64,000 nucleotides of DNA from Frigoribacterium sp. PhB24. GTDB lineage: Bacteria > Actinomycetota > Actinomycetes > Actinomycetales > Microbacteriaceae. Position 1 is the first letter of the stretch; the number at the start of each line of letters is the position of its first letter. The notes beneath the pieces are model-generated. The model was not told the DNA's origin, searched no databases, and worked only from the letters and a program-made list of their open reading frames with translations. Where the stretch lies: assembly GCF_003755185.1 (NCBI RefSeq), contig NZ_RKIC01000011.1:283018-347017 (forward strand). Direction: 5' to 3'. Both the position numbers and the translations under genes were made by a program. Below are positions 9,075-18,193 of the stretch, in pieces.

Positions 9075-10364
9075 CTAACGAGGGGTGCTGACGGGCGTCG
9101 CGGCGGTGGCCACGGCTGAGGACGAGTCGGACGCGTCGGAGCCTGGGGAGGAGGCGCCGGTGCTGACGGCCCCCACCGCGCCTCCGTCGGTGGTCACGAG
9201 GAGGCGCGTCTCGGCGGGGGCCTCGTCGGGGTCTCGGAGCACGTTGCCCGACGGCAGTTGCACGATCGCGTAGCCCCGGCGCAGTGTGCCCTGCGGCGAC
9301 AGGGCGCGCAGCTGAGCCGTGAGCTCGGACACCCGGGTGTGGGCCCTCTCGACGGCACGGGCCACGAGCTCTTCGCCCCGCGCGACCGCACGGACGACCT
9401 CGTCGGCCCGGACGTCGACGAGGGTCTGGGGTGAGGCCAGCACGGGGCGGCTGCGGATCTGTTCGAGTCGGTCGATCTCGGAGGCGACCAACGAGGTCAG
9501 ACGCACACCGATACGGGTGCGCGCCTGCTGGACGCGCGACAGTTCTTCGGTCACGTCGGGGACGACCCGTTTGGCGGCGTCGGTCGGCGTGGACGCCCGC
9601 AGGTCGGCGACGTCGTCGAGCAGCGGCCGGTCGGCCTCGTGCCCGATCGCGCTGACGACGGGAGTGGTGCACGCCGCGACGGCTCGGACGAGACCCTCGT
9701 CGCTGAAGCCGAGGAGGTTCTGGAAGTCGCCACCGCCTCGGGCGACGATGATGACGTCGACCTCGTTATCGGCGTCGAGTCGCTGGATCGCCGCCGTGAC
9801 CTCGCCGACCATGCGGTCGCCCTGCACCGCGGCGTGGGCCACGCGGAACGACACGGAGGGCCACCGCAGCTGCGCGTTGCGCAGCACGTCTTTCTCGGCG
9901 TCGCTGTCTTTGCCGGTCACGAGGCCGATGCAGCCGGGCAGGAACGGCAGTGCCCGCTTGCGTTCGGGGGAGAAGAGCCCCTCGGCCGTGAGCTGGCGAC
10001 GGAGACGCTCGAGACGTTCGAGCAGGTCGCCCAGCCCGACGTGGCGCATGTCGAACACCTGCATCGTGAGGCTGCCGCCCTTGACCCAGTAGTTCGGCTT
10101 GACGGCGGCGATCACCCGGTCGCCCTGCTTGAGGTCGGCCGGGACGCGCGACTTGACGCTGGACCAGATCGAGAACGACACGGTGGCGTCCTGTTCGAGG
10201 TCGCGGAGCTTGCCGTAGACGTTGCCCCCGGAGACGTTCCACTGCGTGATCTCGCCCTCGACCCAGGCCGTGCCGAGGCGGTCGATCCAGTCGCGCACCT
10301 TGCTGGCGAGCAGCCCGACCGGCCAGGGGGACTCGGCGGTGGGGGGAGGGGGAACGATCGTCAT
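9075..10364 (-). CDS. xseA: Exodeoxyribonuclease VII large subunit
   Basis: Catalytic subunit of exonuclease VII. It has an N-terminal OB-fold (WVEGEITQWNVSGGNVYGKLRD, with SFSIW) followed by the catalytic region containing GLVTGKDSDAEKDVLRN, DVIIVARGGGD and the FSDEGLVRA / SAIGHEADRPLLDDVAD motifs. I prefer ATG 10364 (MTIVPPPPTAESPW, 429 residues) with GGAG just upstream; a GTG at 10391 would add nine residues but has a poorer ribosome-binding site. The C-terminus ends in an Ala/Ser/Asp-rich tail. It diverges from ispH with about 115 bases between starts. Confidence 0.95.
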   Translation of the reverse strand: MTIVPPPPTAESPWPVGLLASKVRDWIDRLGTAWVEGEITQWNVSGGNVYGKLRDLEQDATVSFSIWSSVKSRVPADLKQGDRVIAAVKPNYWVKGGSLTMQVFDMRHVGLGDLLERLERLRRQLTAEGLFSPERKRALPFLPGCIGLVTGKDSDAEKDVLRNAQLRWPSVSFRVAHAAVQGDRMVGEVTAAIQRLDADNEVDVIIVARGGGDFQNLLGFSDEGLVRAVAACTTPVVSAIGHEADRPLLDDVADLRASTPTDAAKRVVPDVTEELSRVQQARTRIGVRLTSLVASEIDRLEQIRSRPVLASPQTLVDVRADEVVRAVARGEELVARAVERAHTRVSELTAQLRALSPQGTLRRGYAIVQLPSGNVLRDPDEAPAETRLLVTTDGGAVGAVSTGASSPGSDASDSSSAVATAATPVSTPR

Positions 10365-10467
10365 GGAGCTCCGTTCGAGGGTGGTCGTCACCGACAGGAC
10401 GAGCGGCGGCTCGGGGCGATCGACCGATCGCGCGGTGGCTCCCAGTACGCGACCAGTCCGTCACACC

Positions 10468-10480
10468 TAGACTCGTCGGG
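10468..10480 (+). promoter_or_regulatory. Probable -10 box placing ispH on a leaderless transcript
   Basis: TAGACT (10468-10473) is followed by six bases and the GTG start at 10480. Transcription would begin at or next to the start codon, and there is no Shine-Dalgarno sequence. No clear -35 is visible. Confidence 0.5.
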
Positions 10481-11553
10481 TGAGCCACATCTCCAACGGC
10501 GCCCTCGCCATCGACCTGCCGACACCGCGTGTTCCTGCGGTGCGGAACAGGCTAAAGGATACCCCCGTCAACGGACGCAAGCGGGTGCTGCTCGCGGCAC
10601 CCCGCGGGTACTGCGCCGGTGTCGACCGTGCCGTGATCGCCGTCGAGAAGGCGCTCGAGCACTACGGCGCGCCGGTCTACGTCCGCAAACAGATCGTCCA
10701 CAACGTGCACGTCGTCGCGACCCTCGAGAGCCAGGGGGCGATCTTCGTCGACGAGGTCGACGAGGTGCCCCAGGGGTCGCACATCGTCTTCAGTGCGCAC
10801 GGCGTCTCGCCGGCCGTCGTGAAGGGTGCCGCCGACCGCGAGCTGCAGGCCATCGACGCGACCTGTCCGCTCGTCACGAAGGTGCACCGCGAGGCCGTGC
10901 GCTTCGGCGACCAGGGCCGTCACATCATCCTGATCGGCCACGCCGGGCACGAAGAGGTCGAGGGCACGATGGGCCACGCGGCCGACCGCACCACCCTCGT
11001 GCAGAACCCGGGCGAGGTCGACGACCTGGTCGTGGCCGACCCCGAGAACCTCGTCTGGTTGTCGCAGACCACCCTCAGCGTCGACGAGACGATGGAGACC
11101 GTGCGCCGTCTGCGCGAGCGGTTCCCGAGCATCCAGAACCCCCCGAGCGACGACATCTGCTACGCCACGCAGAACCGCCAGGTCGCGATCAAGAAGGTCG
11201 CGCAGGGTGCCGATCTCGTCATCGTGGTCGGTTCGGCGAACAGCTCGAACAGCGTGCGTCTCGTCGAGGTCGCCCTCGAGCACGGCGCCAAGGCCGCCTA
11301 CCGCGTCGACTACACCAACGAGATCAAGCAGGAGTGGCTCGACGGCGTCGAGACGGTCGGCGTCACCTCCGGTGCGTCGGTGCCCGAGGTGCTCGTCGAC
11401 GAGGTGCTGGCCGACCTGTCCGACGCCGGTTACGTCGACGTCCACGAGGTCGTCACGGCCGAGGAGGACCTCATGTTCTCCCTCCCGAAAGAGCTCCGCA
11501 AGGATGCCACGGGCCAGGTCGACGCACGTGGCCTCGGCGGTCGCACTCGATGA
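10480..11553 (+). CDS. ispH: 4-hydroxy-3-methylbut-2-enyl diphosphate reductase
   Basis: Last enzyme of the MEP isoprenoid pathway, reducing HMBPP to IPP and DMAPP with a [4Fe-4S] cluster. The three cluster cysteines are in [19 protein letters not shown] and [10 protein letters not shown]. The E-H motifs VHNVHVV and SAHGVSP are also intact. At 357 residues it is slightly longer than E. coli IspH because of a 35-residue N-terminal extension before RKRVLLA. The GTG start lacks a Shine-Dalgarno and fits a leaderless message. It overlaps the next gene by four bases (ATGA). Confidence 0.97.
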   Translation: MSHISNGALAIDLPTPRVPAVRNRLKDTPVNGRKRVLLAAPRGYCAGVDRAVIAVEKALEHYGAPVYVRKQIVHNVHVVATLESQGAIFVDEVDEVPQGSHIVFSAHGVSPAVVKGAADRELQAIDATCPLVTKVHREAVRFGDQGRHIILIGHAGHEEVEGTMGHAADRTTLVQNPGEVDDLVVADPENLVWLSQTTLSVDETMETVRRLRERFPSIQNPPSDDICYATQNRQVAIKKVAQGADLVIVVGSANSSNSVRLVEVALEHGAKAAYRVDYTNEIKQEWLDGVETVGVTSGASVPEVLVDEVLADLSDAGYVDVHEVVTAEEDLMFSLPKELRKDATGQVDARGLGGRTR

Positions 11554-12134
11554 CCGACGAGCGTCCGAAGCCCCGCTACGGCGAGTACGCGCCCGAGGGC
11601 TGGGTGAATCCCGTCACGGCAGCCGACGACACCGCCGAGGAGGCGCGGGTCGCCGAACAGGACGCGCGGCCGGCACTCTCGACCGACGTCCGCGCCGGCG
11701 ACGAGACCCGCACCGCGCCTCCTGCGCTCACGACCGGGCGACGTGTCGACCGGGTGGCGACGTTCGCTCTGATCGGGTTGGGAGCCTTCGGTGCGATCCA
11801 GGCGATCGCCCGCGTGCCCGGCTACGCGACCACGCAACTCGCCCAGTTCGAGACGTTCGGTCTCGACCTGTCGGGCTTCGGCTCGTCGGCCGCGCTGCAG
11901 ACCTTCGGAACGGTCATGGCCGTCGTGGCCGTCACGCTGTTCTCCGTCTCGACCTGGTGGACCCTCCGTCGGTTGCGCGCAGGGCGCCTCGGCTTCGTCG
12001 TGCCCCTCGTCGCCGGTGTGGTCTTCGGTCTGATCCAGGGCTTCGGGGCGGCGGCCATCTTGATGGGTGACCCGGCCTTCGCCGAAGCGATGCAGAGCTT
12101 CACGAACGACTACTTCTCGTCGGGCTCGAACTGA
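11550..12134 (+). CDS. DUF6264-like membrane protein
   Basis: A 194-residue protein starting at ATG 11550 inside the ispH stop (ATGA). The N-terminus [16 protein letters not shown] is the hallmark I associate with DUF6264 proteins of Microbacteriaceae. It is followed by a variable acidic linker and three to four hydrophobic segments ([53 protein letters not shown]). The function is unknown; coupling to ispH is the only contextual clue. A longer upstream frame exists but belongs to the antisense of xseA and to ispH. It ends just before a strong hairpin. Confidence 0.8.
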   Translation: MTDERPKPRYGEYAPEGWVNPVTAADDTAEEARVAEQDARPALSTDVRAGDETRTAPPALTTGRRVDRVATFALIGLGAFGAIQAIARVPGYATTQLAQFETFGLDLSGFGSSAALQTFGTVMAVVAVTLFSVSTWWTLRRLRAGRLGFVVPLVAGVVFGLIQGFGAAAILMGDPAFAEAMQSFTNDYFSSGSN

Positions 12135-12154
12135 GGCCAGACGCACGGCATCAT

Positions 12155-12190
12155 GACGAAGCCCCCGAGCACTCGCTCGGGGGCTTCGTC
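12155..12190. terminator. Bidirectional hairpin between the DUF6264-like gene and fba
   Basis: GACGAAGCCCCCGAGC (12155-12170) pairs perfectly over 16 bp with 12175-12190 around the loop ACTC. It lies between convergent genes. There is no T tract, but the stem is very stable. Confidence 0.85.
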
Positions 12191-12210
12191 GTGACACGAG
12201 GAGGCGCGGG

Positions 12211-13239
12211 TCAGCTGGCCGACTGACCGAACGACCCGAGTTGCTTCGTCGCCTCGACGACGCGGGCGGCCATCGCCGTCTCGGCGACCTTGCCCCAGGC
12301 GCGGGGGTCGTACTGCTTCTTGTTACCGACCTCGCCGTCGATCTTGAGGAAACCGTCGTAGTTCTTCAGCACCGTGTCGGCGATGGAGCGGCTGAAGGCG
12401 TACTGCGTGTCGGTGTCGAGGTTCATCTTGACGACGCCGTTCGAGACGGCCTCGGCGATCTCGGCGTCGGACGACCCCGACCCGCCGTGGAAGACGAGCT
12501 CGAGGGGCTTGTCGGCGGTGCCGAACCGCTCTTGGATGCCCTGCTGGATCTCGCCCAGCAGCTCGGGACGCAGCTTGACGTTGCCGGGCTTGTAGACGCC
12601 GTGCACGTTGCCGAAGGTGAGCGCGGCGATGTAGCGGCCGTGCTCGCCGAGGCCGAGCGCCTCGACCACGCGGGTGACGTCGCCCACCGTGGTGTAGAGC
12701 GCGTCGTTGGTGCCCTCGTGCTGGACTCCGTCTTCTTCGCCGCCGACGACGCCGATCTCGACCTCGAGGATGGCGTTGATGGCCTTGGTGCGCTTCAGCA
12801 TGTCCTGGGCGATCGAGATGTTCTCGTCGAGGGGGACGGCCGAGCCGTCCCACATGTGCGACTGGAACAGCGGGTTGCGGCCGGCCCGGACTTCTTCTTC
12901 GGAGGCGGCGATGAGGGGCAGCACGAAGCCGTCGAGGGCGTCCTTGGGGCAGTGGTCGGTGTGCAGGGCCACGGTCACCGGGTAGTTCTTCGCGACCTCG
13001 GTCGCGAACTTCGCGAAGGCGATGGCACCCGCGGCACGGTTCTTGACCGTGTGGCCGGCGAAGTAGTCGGCGCCGCCGGTGGTCACCTGGATGATGCCGT
13101 CGCTGCCCGCTTCGGTGAGGCCCTGCAGCACCGAGTTGATCGTCTGCGACGACGAGACGTTGATGGCGGGGTAGGCGAAGCCCTTGTTCTTCGCCTTGTC
13201 CAGCATCTCGGCGTACTGCTCGGGGGTTGCGACGGGCAT
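12211..13239 (-). CDS. fba: Class II fructose-bisphosphate aldolase
   Basis: Zinc-dependent aldolase splitting fructose 1,6-bisphosphate into DHAP and glyceraldehyde 3-phosphate. The family features are clear: VTVALHTDHCPKD (zinc His and catalytic Asp), LVFHGGSGS, GVVKMNLDTDTQ and the EIGVVGGEEDGV metal-binding segment. It is 342 residues, normal for the actinobacterial class IIA enzyme. ATG 13239 is preceded by AAAGGAGA. A TAAGCT at 13293-13288 (minus strand) could be its -10, giving a leader of about 40 bases. glpX, the reverse gluconeogenic step, is about 4 kb away in the opposite orientation. Confidence 0.97.
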   Translation of the reverse strand: MPVATPEQYAEMLDKAKNKGFAYPAINVSSSQTINSVLQGLTEAGSDGIIQVTTGGADYFAGHTVKNRAAGAIAFAKFATEVAKNYPVTVALHTDHCPKDALDGFVLPLIAASEEEVRAGRNPLFQSHMWDGSAVPLDENISIAQDMLKRTKAINAILEVEIGVVGGEEDGVQHEGTNDALYTTVGDVTRVVEALGLGEHGRYIAALTFGNVHGVYKPGNVKLRPELLGEIQQGIQERFGTADKPLELVFHGGSGSSDAEIAEAVSNGVVKMNLDTDTQYAFSRSIADTVLKNYDGFLKIDGEVGNKKQYDPRAWGKVAETAMAARVVEATKQLGSFGQSAS

Positions 13240-13341
13240 GCGTTCTCCTTTGATCGGGACCGTGGTCCGGGCGAGGCTCCGTCCGCCAGCTTACCGACGG
13301 AGCGGATGAGGGGACGGGGCACGGCTGGGATCGGCGGGACC

Positions 13342-13382
13342 CCGTGGGGCGGGGTGCTCCATGAGAGTGCCCCGCCCCACGG
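13342..13382 (-). terminator. Hairpin 3' of the surface-protein gene
   Basis: CCGTGGGGCGGGG (13342-13354) pairs perfectly with 13370-13382, extended by TGCTC/GAGTG with two wobble pairs on the plus strand (two mismatches on the minus). The loop is CATGA. It sits 16 bases beyond the minus-strand stop at 13399. Confidence 0.65.
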
Positions 13383-13398
13383 TTGTCGGTGCGCCGGG

Positions 13399-16300
13399 TC
13401 AGTCCTCCTGCCGACGGCGACGTACCCCGATCGCGCCCGTCCCGATCGCCATCAAGGCCAGGACGAGGCCGGCGAGGGCGACGTTCGTGCCGGTGAAGGC
13501 CAGCGCTCGCGGGTGGGCTGCCGGACCGCCCCGGGGGTCGTCGTCCTGCGCCGACGGCACGACCGGGTGGGCGGTCGCGTCGTCCGTGGGCGTGTCCGTC
13601 GATGGGGTGGGGGCAGGGCCCGGCATGGGGTCGGGCGTCGGCGTCGGCGTCGGCGTCGGCGTGGGATCGGGCGTCGGCGTCGGCGTGGGATCGGGCGTCG
13701 GTTCGGGGCCCGGAAGGGCTCCCGCGTCGATCTCGCCGGTTCGTGTCACGCCGATGAGCGCACCACCCGGGGTGGTCAGACGGACCAGTCGAACGTCGGC
13801 CAGGCCGTCGGAATCGACGTCGGAGTCACGGCGGGGGTCGTCACCGCGGTGAGGCGTGGTCCAGCCGTGCTCGGCCGGCCCGGCGTCGAATCGGTACCGA
13901 CCGGGCCGCAGGCCGTCGAAGGCGTAGTGCCCGTCCGCGTCGGAGACCGTGCTGACGTCGATCTGGTCCCCGAGGTCGTTCGTCCCCGTGAGGACGACGT
14001 CGACGTCGGACAGGCCGGGTTCGTCGCTGCCCTGGATACCGTCGCGATCGCCATCGAGCCAGATGCGGCCGCCGACCGAGCCCGAGACGATGTCGCTCGC
14101 CGCTGTCCGCGACGTCACAGCGGCAGGGAACCCGAGGGCTCTGAACGTGAAGTCCAGCGCGAGACGGGCATCGGGTCGACCGTTCTGCACCGTGACCGGA
14201 AGGGTGTGCGTGACGGTGGTGCCCGGGGCCATCTCGGGGGTGCGGTCCAGGCGAACGGCTGTGGCGTCGGCCAGCGTGCGCGGGCATCCGGCGGCCCCGA
14301 ACTCGGCCTCGGTGCACCACGTGGGCCCGGTCGCGTCGGGATCACGGGGCACGCTCGTGGGCGCGGCCGAGGTGTAGCGGACCGTCTCGCCCGGAGACAC
14401 CGTGACGGGGCCCCTCAAGACGACACGTCCGCCGGTCTTCGTGCCCCGGCCGTCGCCGTCATAGGGCAGGACGGCGACGAGTCGGGACGAGGGCAGACGG
14501 GTCGACCCGTTGTTCTGCTGCTGCAGCGTGAAGACGATCTCGTCGCCGACGACGTGAACACGTGCGTCGGCGGTCTCGCGGAGGGAGAACCCGGAGCCCG
14601 CCAGGACGTGCAAGCCCCTCGACGCCTTCTTGCGCGGTGCCTCCGAGATGTCGCGATCCCAGATCACGGCGGCCTCGGACAAGACCGGGCCGGTGACCGC
14701 ACCCATCTGGAGGTCGAAGGTGAGCGGAGGCACGTCGTCGTTGGCGCGTACTGCGGGAATGCGCCATGTGAGGCGCTGACGCGTGACTCCGTGCTCATCG
14801 GTGATCTCGTCGACGGACTCGGGCGCCAGCGAGGCGCTGCCGTCGACGTACCACGACCCTGCGGGCACGAGGTCGGTGACGACGAGGTCGCCCGGCTGAC
14901 CGCCACCGGTGGCGTTGGTCACCGTCGGGTAGATCGCGAAGGTCGCGGTGTCACCGGCCTTGACGTAGTGGCCCCGATCCGGGGTGTCTTCCGCCGTGTA
15001 GCCGGGGTCGACCATCTTCGTCGTGACGCGGGCGAGATCGGCGGTCGCTGTGAGGAAGTCCGCCCAGTTGCCGTTCGCTTCGTCCGCGGGGTTGACGTCG
15101 TGCCGCCAGCCCGTCGTGGCCGTCCGGCGGACGCTGGTGTAGTGGCGCAGCCGGGTGTAGTCGGCCAGGTCGGCGTGCGCCTGCAGCAAGGCGACGAACG
15201 TCAACGTCGAGTCGCCGGGGTGGTCGTAGGTCCATCGCACCTTGCCGACGGCCGCTGGACCCCCGGGGACCTTCGTGGGGTCGTCGTACCAGGTCTCGTC
15301 GTCGCCACAGGTCGCGTCCCTCAACGCTGCCGGATCGGAGGACCCGAACGCGGCGTACATCGGTGCGCCCGTCGTTCGGGGTCTGGACGAGAACGCCCAC
15401 TTGCCGTCGACTCGGCGCAGGGTCTGCACCGAACGATCGAAGACCGTGCAGACCTGGGTGCCCCGCCACGTCGTCGTGCCGTAGTTGCCGAGGTTGGCCC
15501 GGGTGAGCAGGTCTTGTCCTGGTGTGACGTACGGCTGGTCGTCCTTGCCGGAGGCGCGCCGTTCCTTGGTCGTCCCCTGATCGGTGCCGCGGTAGTGCGT
15601 CGAACCCACCACACCGGCGAACTCACCGATGTTCCGGTCGACGACGTTGTTGCCCGTCGGTTCGTTGCCGTCGGGGTAGTTGGCCTGGCCGGAAAGCGAG
15701 GGGGCGACGAGGTCGCGGTAGACGTTCCGGGCCGTGAAGGACTCGTTCGTGGGCGGGCTGGGCACCCAGAGCGTGATGTAGCCCGAGACGATGTAGGGCT
15801 TGACCCCGCCGGTGAGGCCGGCCCCCGTGACGGACTTCGAGGGGACGGTCGCCAGAGACGAATCGATGCCGTGGATGGTCACCGTGACGGGCTGACCCGG
15901 GCCGGCCTGCTCGCAGGTGAAGGTGCCGGAATCGGCCACCGCGTTCGCCCCGCCGCCACGGCCACCGGGCGTGTTGGCGAGCTGGCCGGTGTTGATGCCA
16001 CAGGCAGGCGCCCCGTCTTGCGAGAAGAGGACGGCCTGGCTGGGCTCGTCGCCGTGCATGCGGGACACGTCGTCGACGAACGAGAGGTCGCCCTGCAGGG
16101 CTTCGAGCCCGAGGGTGCCCTGGCTCGGGTCGAGGCTGTTGCCGTGGACGAGGACGGGGTAGACGATGCGGTAGCCGGGCGTCGAACCGTCGGGGCCCTC
16201 GGCGGGGTGGAACGCCGGGACCGACGTCTTGGCCGCGAGATCCCACCGGGGAGCTGCGGAGACCAGGAGGGTGTCGGACGTCGCCTCGGACGCGGTCGAC

Positions 16301-16992
16301 CCCGAGCCCCGCACGGCGCCGCGGATGCGCACCGGGGAGCCGTCGGCGGCCGTCTGGGGCACGCTCGTCACGACCGGGATGATCGTCGTGCCGTTGTCGA
16401 GATCGCCCAACGCGCAGCTGAGCTGGTTCGCCGAGACCGTCGAACCCTTCTCGCACCGATCGGGCATGTCGCCGAAGGTCGCGCCGTCGACGGAACGCAG
16501 GTCGAGGACGGCGTCGCCGACATCGCCCGAGCGGGAGGTGACCGAGACCGACCACGTGACGGCGTCCGCCGTGCGGACGCGACCGTTGCGCGCCGACGTG
16601 TCTCCGCCCGGTGCGTCCTCGGTCGTGAACGGACCGTGACCGTCTTCGGTCGAGGCGATCTGCAGTTCGAGGGCCGATGACGTCGCCGCGTGGGGCGCGG
16701 GCGTCGGGGCGGTGGGGCCCGGCCCGGTGTCGGTGACGCCGGTAGACGTCCCCGGCGGGGACGCATCGGGCGTCGTGGCGTCGGGTGCGTCGGACGGTGC
16801 CGTGTCCGCCCCGTCGCCCTCGCCGCCGACCGAGCGACTCGCCGGGGCGTCCGTGCTCGACGCGGCGGGACCGGCGGGGGAGCCGTTCGTCGCCGCGGGT
16901 TCTGCCCGTGCGGGCAGGGGGCCGGTGAGCAGACAGGCGGTGGCGACCAGCGCCACCGCGGCGCCGGAACGCCTGGGGATGTGAAGGAGCAT
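13399..16992 (-). CDS. Large sortase-anchored cell-surface protein with SdrD B-like domain
   Basis: A 1197-residue exported protein. The signal peptide is MLLHIPRRSGAAVALVATAC... ending near ARAEPA. The long middle consists of beta-rich DUF11/isopeptide-like repeats (for example GDTATFAIYPTVTNATGGG, VVTDLVPAGSWYVDG). An SdrD B-like domain is near residues 977-1060 (GRIWLDGDRDGIQGSDEPG, DGHYAFDGLRPGRYRFDAG). A TPTPD-rich wall-spanning region follows, and then LAFTG (about 1164), a hydrophobic helix and RRRRQED. LAFTG is an LAXTG-type sorting signal, as used by class E sortases in high-G+C Gram-positives. It is transcribed alone, with GAAAGG before ATG 16992. The ligand or role is unknown; adhesion is an inference. 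Confidence 0.88.
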   Translation of the reverse strand: MLLHIPRRSGAAVALVATACLLTGPLPARAEPAATNGSPAGPAASSTDAPASRSVGGEGDGADTAPSDAPDATTPDASPPGTSTGVTDTGPGPTAPTPAPHAATSSALELQIASTEDGHGPFTTEDAPGGDTSARNGRVRTADAVTWSVSVTSRSGDVGDAVLDLRSVDGATFGDMPDRCEKGSTVSANQLSCALGDLDNGTTIIPVVTSVPQTAADGSPVRIRGAVRGSGSTASEATSDTLLVSAAPRWDLAAKTSVPAFHPAEGPDGSTPGYRIVYPVLVHGNSLDPSQGTLGLEALQGDLSFVDDVSRMHGDEPSQAVLFSQDGAPACGINTGQLANTPGGRGGGANAVADSGTFTCEQAGPGQPVTVTIHGIDSSLATVPSKSVTGAGLTGGVKPYIVSGYITLWVPSPPTNESFTARNVYRDLVAPSLSGQANYPDGNEPTGNNVVDRNIGEFAGVVGSTHYRGTDQGTTKERRASGKDDQPYVTPGQDLLTRANLGNYGTTTWRGTQVCTVFDRSVQTLRRVDGKWAFSSRPRTTGAPMYAAFGSSDPAALRDATCGDDETWYDDPTKVPGGPAAVGKVRWTYDHPGDSTLTFVALLQAHADLADYTRLRHYTSVRRTATTGWRHDVNPADEANGNWADFLTATADLARVTTKMVDPGYTAEDTPDRGHYVKAGDTATFAIYPTVTNATGGGQPGDLVVTDLVPAGSWYVDGSASLAPESVDEITDEHGVTRQRLTWRIPAVRANDDVPPLTFDLQMGAVTGPVLSEAAVIWDRDISEAPRKKASRGLHVLAGSGFSLRETADARVHVVGDEIVFTLQQQNNGSTRLPSSRLVAVLPYDGDGRGTKTGGRVVLRGPVTVSPGETVRYTSAAPTSVPRDPDATGPTWCTEAEFGAAGCPRTLADATAVRLDRTPEMAPGTTVTHTLPVTVQNGRPDARLALDFTFRALGFPAAVTSRTAASDIVSGSVGGRIWLDGDRDGIQGSDEPGLSDVDVVLTGTNDLGDQIDVSTVSDADGHYAFDGLRPGRYRFDAGPAEHGWTTPHRGDDPRRDSDVDSDGLADVRLVRLTTPGGALIGVTRTGEIDAGALPGPEPTPDPTPTPTPDPTPTPTPTPTPDPMPGPAPTPSTDTPTDDATAHPVVPSAQDDDPRGGPAAHPRALAFTGTNVALAGLVLALMAIGTGAIGVRRRRQED

Positions 16993-17099
16993 GCGTGCCT
17001 TTCAACGGAGGGTATTTATGCCTCAAGTTAGCGTATGCGGCATGTCTATGGGGAATATCAACGGGGCGCTGTGGAAAGCAATTCGTGGGCGAAGCGGAC

Positions 17100-17112
17100 T
17101 AGAGTCGACTCA
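17100..17112 (+). promoter_or_regulatory. Probable -10 box placing glpX on a leaderless transcript
   Basis: TAGAGT (17100-17105), six bases, then ATG 17112. No ribosome-binding site precedes the ATG. The divergent region 16993-17099 is comparatively A/T-rich and must also hold the promoter of the surface-protein gene. Confidence 0.5.
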
Positions 17113-18110
17113 TGGTTGATAACGGCTCCGGAACCCTCTACTCGCACCCCGACCGCAACTTGGGGATGGAGCTGGTCCGGGCCACCGAGGCGGCCGCGAT
17201 CCGTTCGGCGCCGTTCATCGGCAAGGGCGACAAGAACGCCGCCGACAAGGCCGCGGTCGACGCCATGCGCAAGTTCCTCGGGACGGTCGCGTTCGACGGC
17301 GTCGTCGTGATCGGCGAGGGCGAGAAGGACGAAGCCCCGATGCTGTTCAACGGCGAGCACGTCGGCAACGGCTTCGGTCCGGCCTGCGACATCGCCGTCG
17401 ACCCGATCGACGGCACGAGCCTCACCGCCGCGGGTCGCATGAACGCCCTGTCGGTCATCGCGGTCAGCGACCGGGGCAGCATGTACGACCCCAGCGCCGT
17501 GTTCTACATGGACAAGATCGTGACCGGGCCCGAGGGCAAGGGCATCATCGACCTCGACCGTCCCATCGGCGAGAACATCACCGCCCTCGCCGCGGCCAAG
17601 GGCATCGCCGTCGAGGACATGCAGATCGCGGTCCTCGACCGCCCTCGTCACGCGGACCTGATCGCCGAGATCCGGGCCGTGGGCGCCTCGACCCGGCTGC
17701 TGCTCGACGGTGACGTCGCCGGCGGCATCAACGCGGCCCGCCCCGATTCGCGCATCGACATGTGCGTCGGTGTCGGCGGCACCCCCGAGGGCATCATCAC
17801 GGCCTGCGCGGTCAAGGCCCTCGACGGCCTGATCCTGGCCCGCCTGGCGCCCAAGGACGACGCCGAGCGTCAGAAGGCCATCGACGCCGGTCACGACCTC
17901 GACCGCGTCCTCGACCAGGACGACCTCGTCACGGGTGACAACGCCTACTTCGTCGCCACCGGAGTCACCGACGGCGCGCTCGTCGCGGGCGTCACGCGCA
18001 AGCAGGGCATGATCCGCACGTCGAGCATCGTGCTGCGCTCGCACTCGGGCACCATCCGCCGGGTCGAGGCCGACCACCTCGTCTCGAAGTGGTACGGCGA
18101 GCAGGCCTGA
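17112..18110 (+). CDS. glpX: Class II fructose-1,6-bisphosphatase
   Basis: Hydrolyses fructose 1,6-bisphosphate to fructose 6-phosphate in gluconeogenesis. GlpX-type metal and substrate motifs are present: VVIGEGEKDEAPML, DIAVDPIDGTS and DGDVAGGINAA with the GVGGTPEGIITA segment. At 332 residues it has the expected length; actinobacteria typically use this class as their only FBPase. The N-terminal LGMELVRATEAAAI matches the family start, supporting ATG 17112. A strong hairpin separates it from the convergent rmuC. Confidence 0.97.
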   Translation: MVDNGSGTLYSHPDRNLGMELVRATEAAAIRSAPFIGKGDKNAADKAAVDAMRKFLGTVAFDGVVVIGEGEKDEAPMLFNGEHVGNGFGPACDIAVDPIDGTSLTAAGRMNALSVIAVSDRGSMYDPSAVFYMDKIVTGPEGKGIIDLDRPIGENITALAAAKGIAVEDMQIAVLDRPRHADLIAEIRAVGASTRLLLDGDVAGGINAARPDSRIDMCVGVGGTPEGIITACAVKALDGLILARLAPKDDAERQKAIDAGHDLDRVLDQDDLVTGDNAYFVATGVTDGALVAGVTRKQGMIRTSSIVLRSHSGTIRRVEADHLVSKWYGEQA

Positions 18111-18127
18111 CCGCCCGACGCCCCCAC

Positions 18128-18169
18128 GACACGACGAACGCCCGGCCTCGGTCGGGCGTTCGTCGTGTC
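18128..18169. terminator. Bidirectional hairpin between glpX and rmuC
   Basis: A perfect 17-bp stem: GACACGACGAACGCCCG (18128-18144) with 18153-18169, eight-base loop. It lies between convergent stops. Confidence 0.85.
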
Positions 18170-18193
18170 TGGTCTCAGTCGCGGCGTCGGGGG

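Noticed and set aside
9639-11549. A long N-terminal extension of the DUF6264-like frame
   Set aside because: The frame is open back to 9639 but runs antisense to xseA and through ispH in another frame. The protein pattern begins at ATG 11550.
12241-16680. A 1479-codon open frame on the plus strand
   Set aside because: It lies antisense to fba and the surface-protein gene, whose motifs, signal peptide and sorting signal are clear. It is a product of high G+C at third positions.
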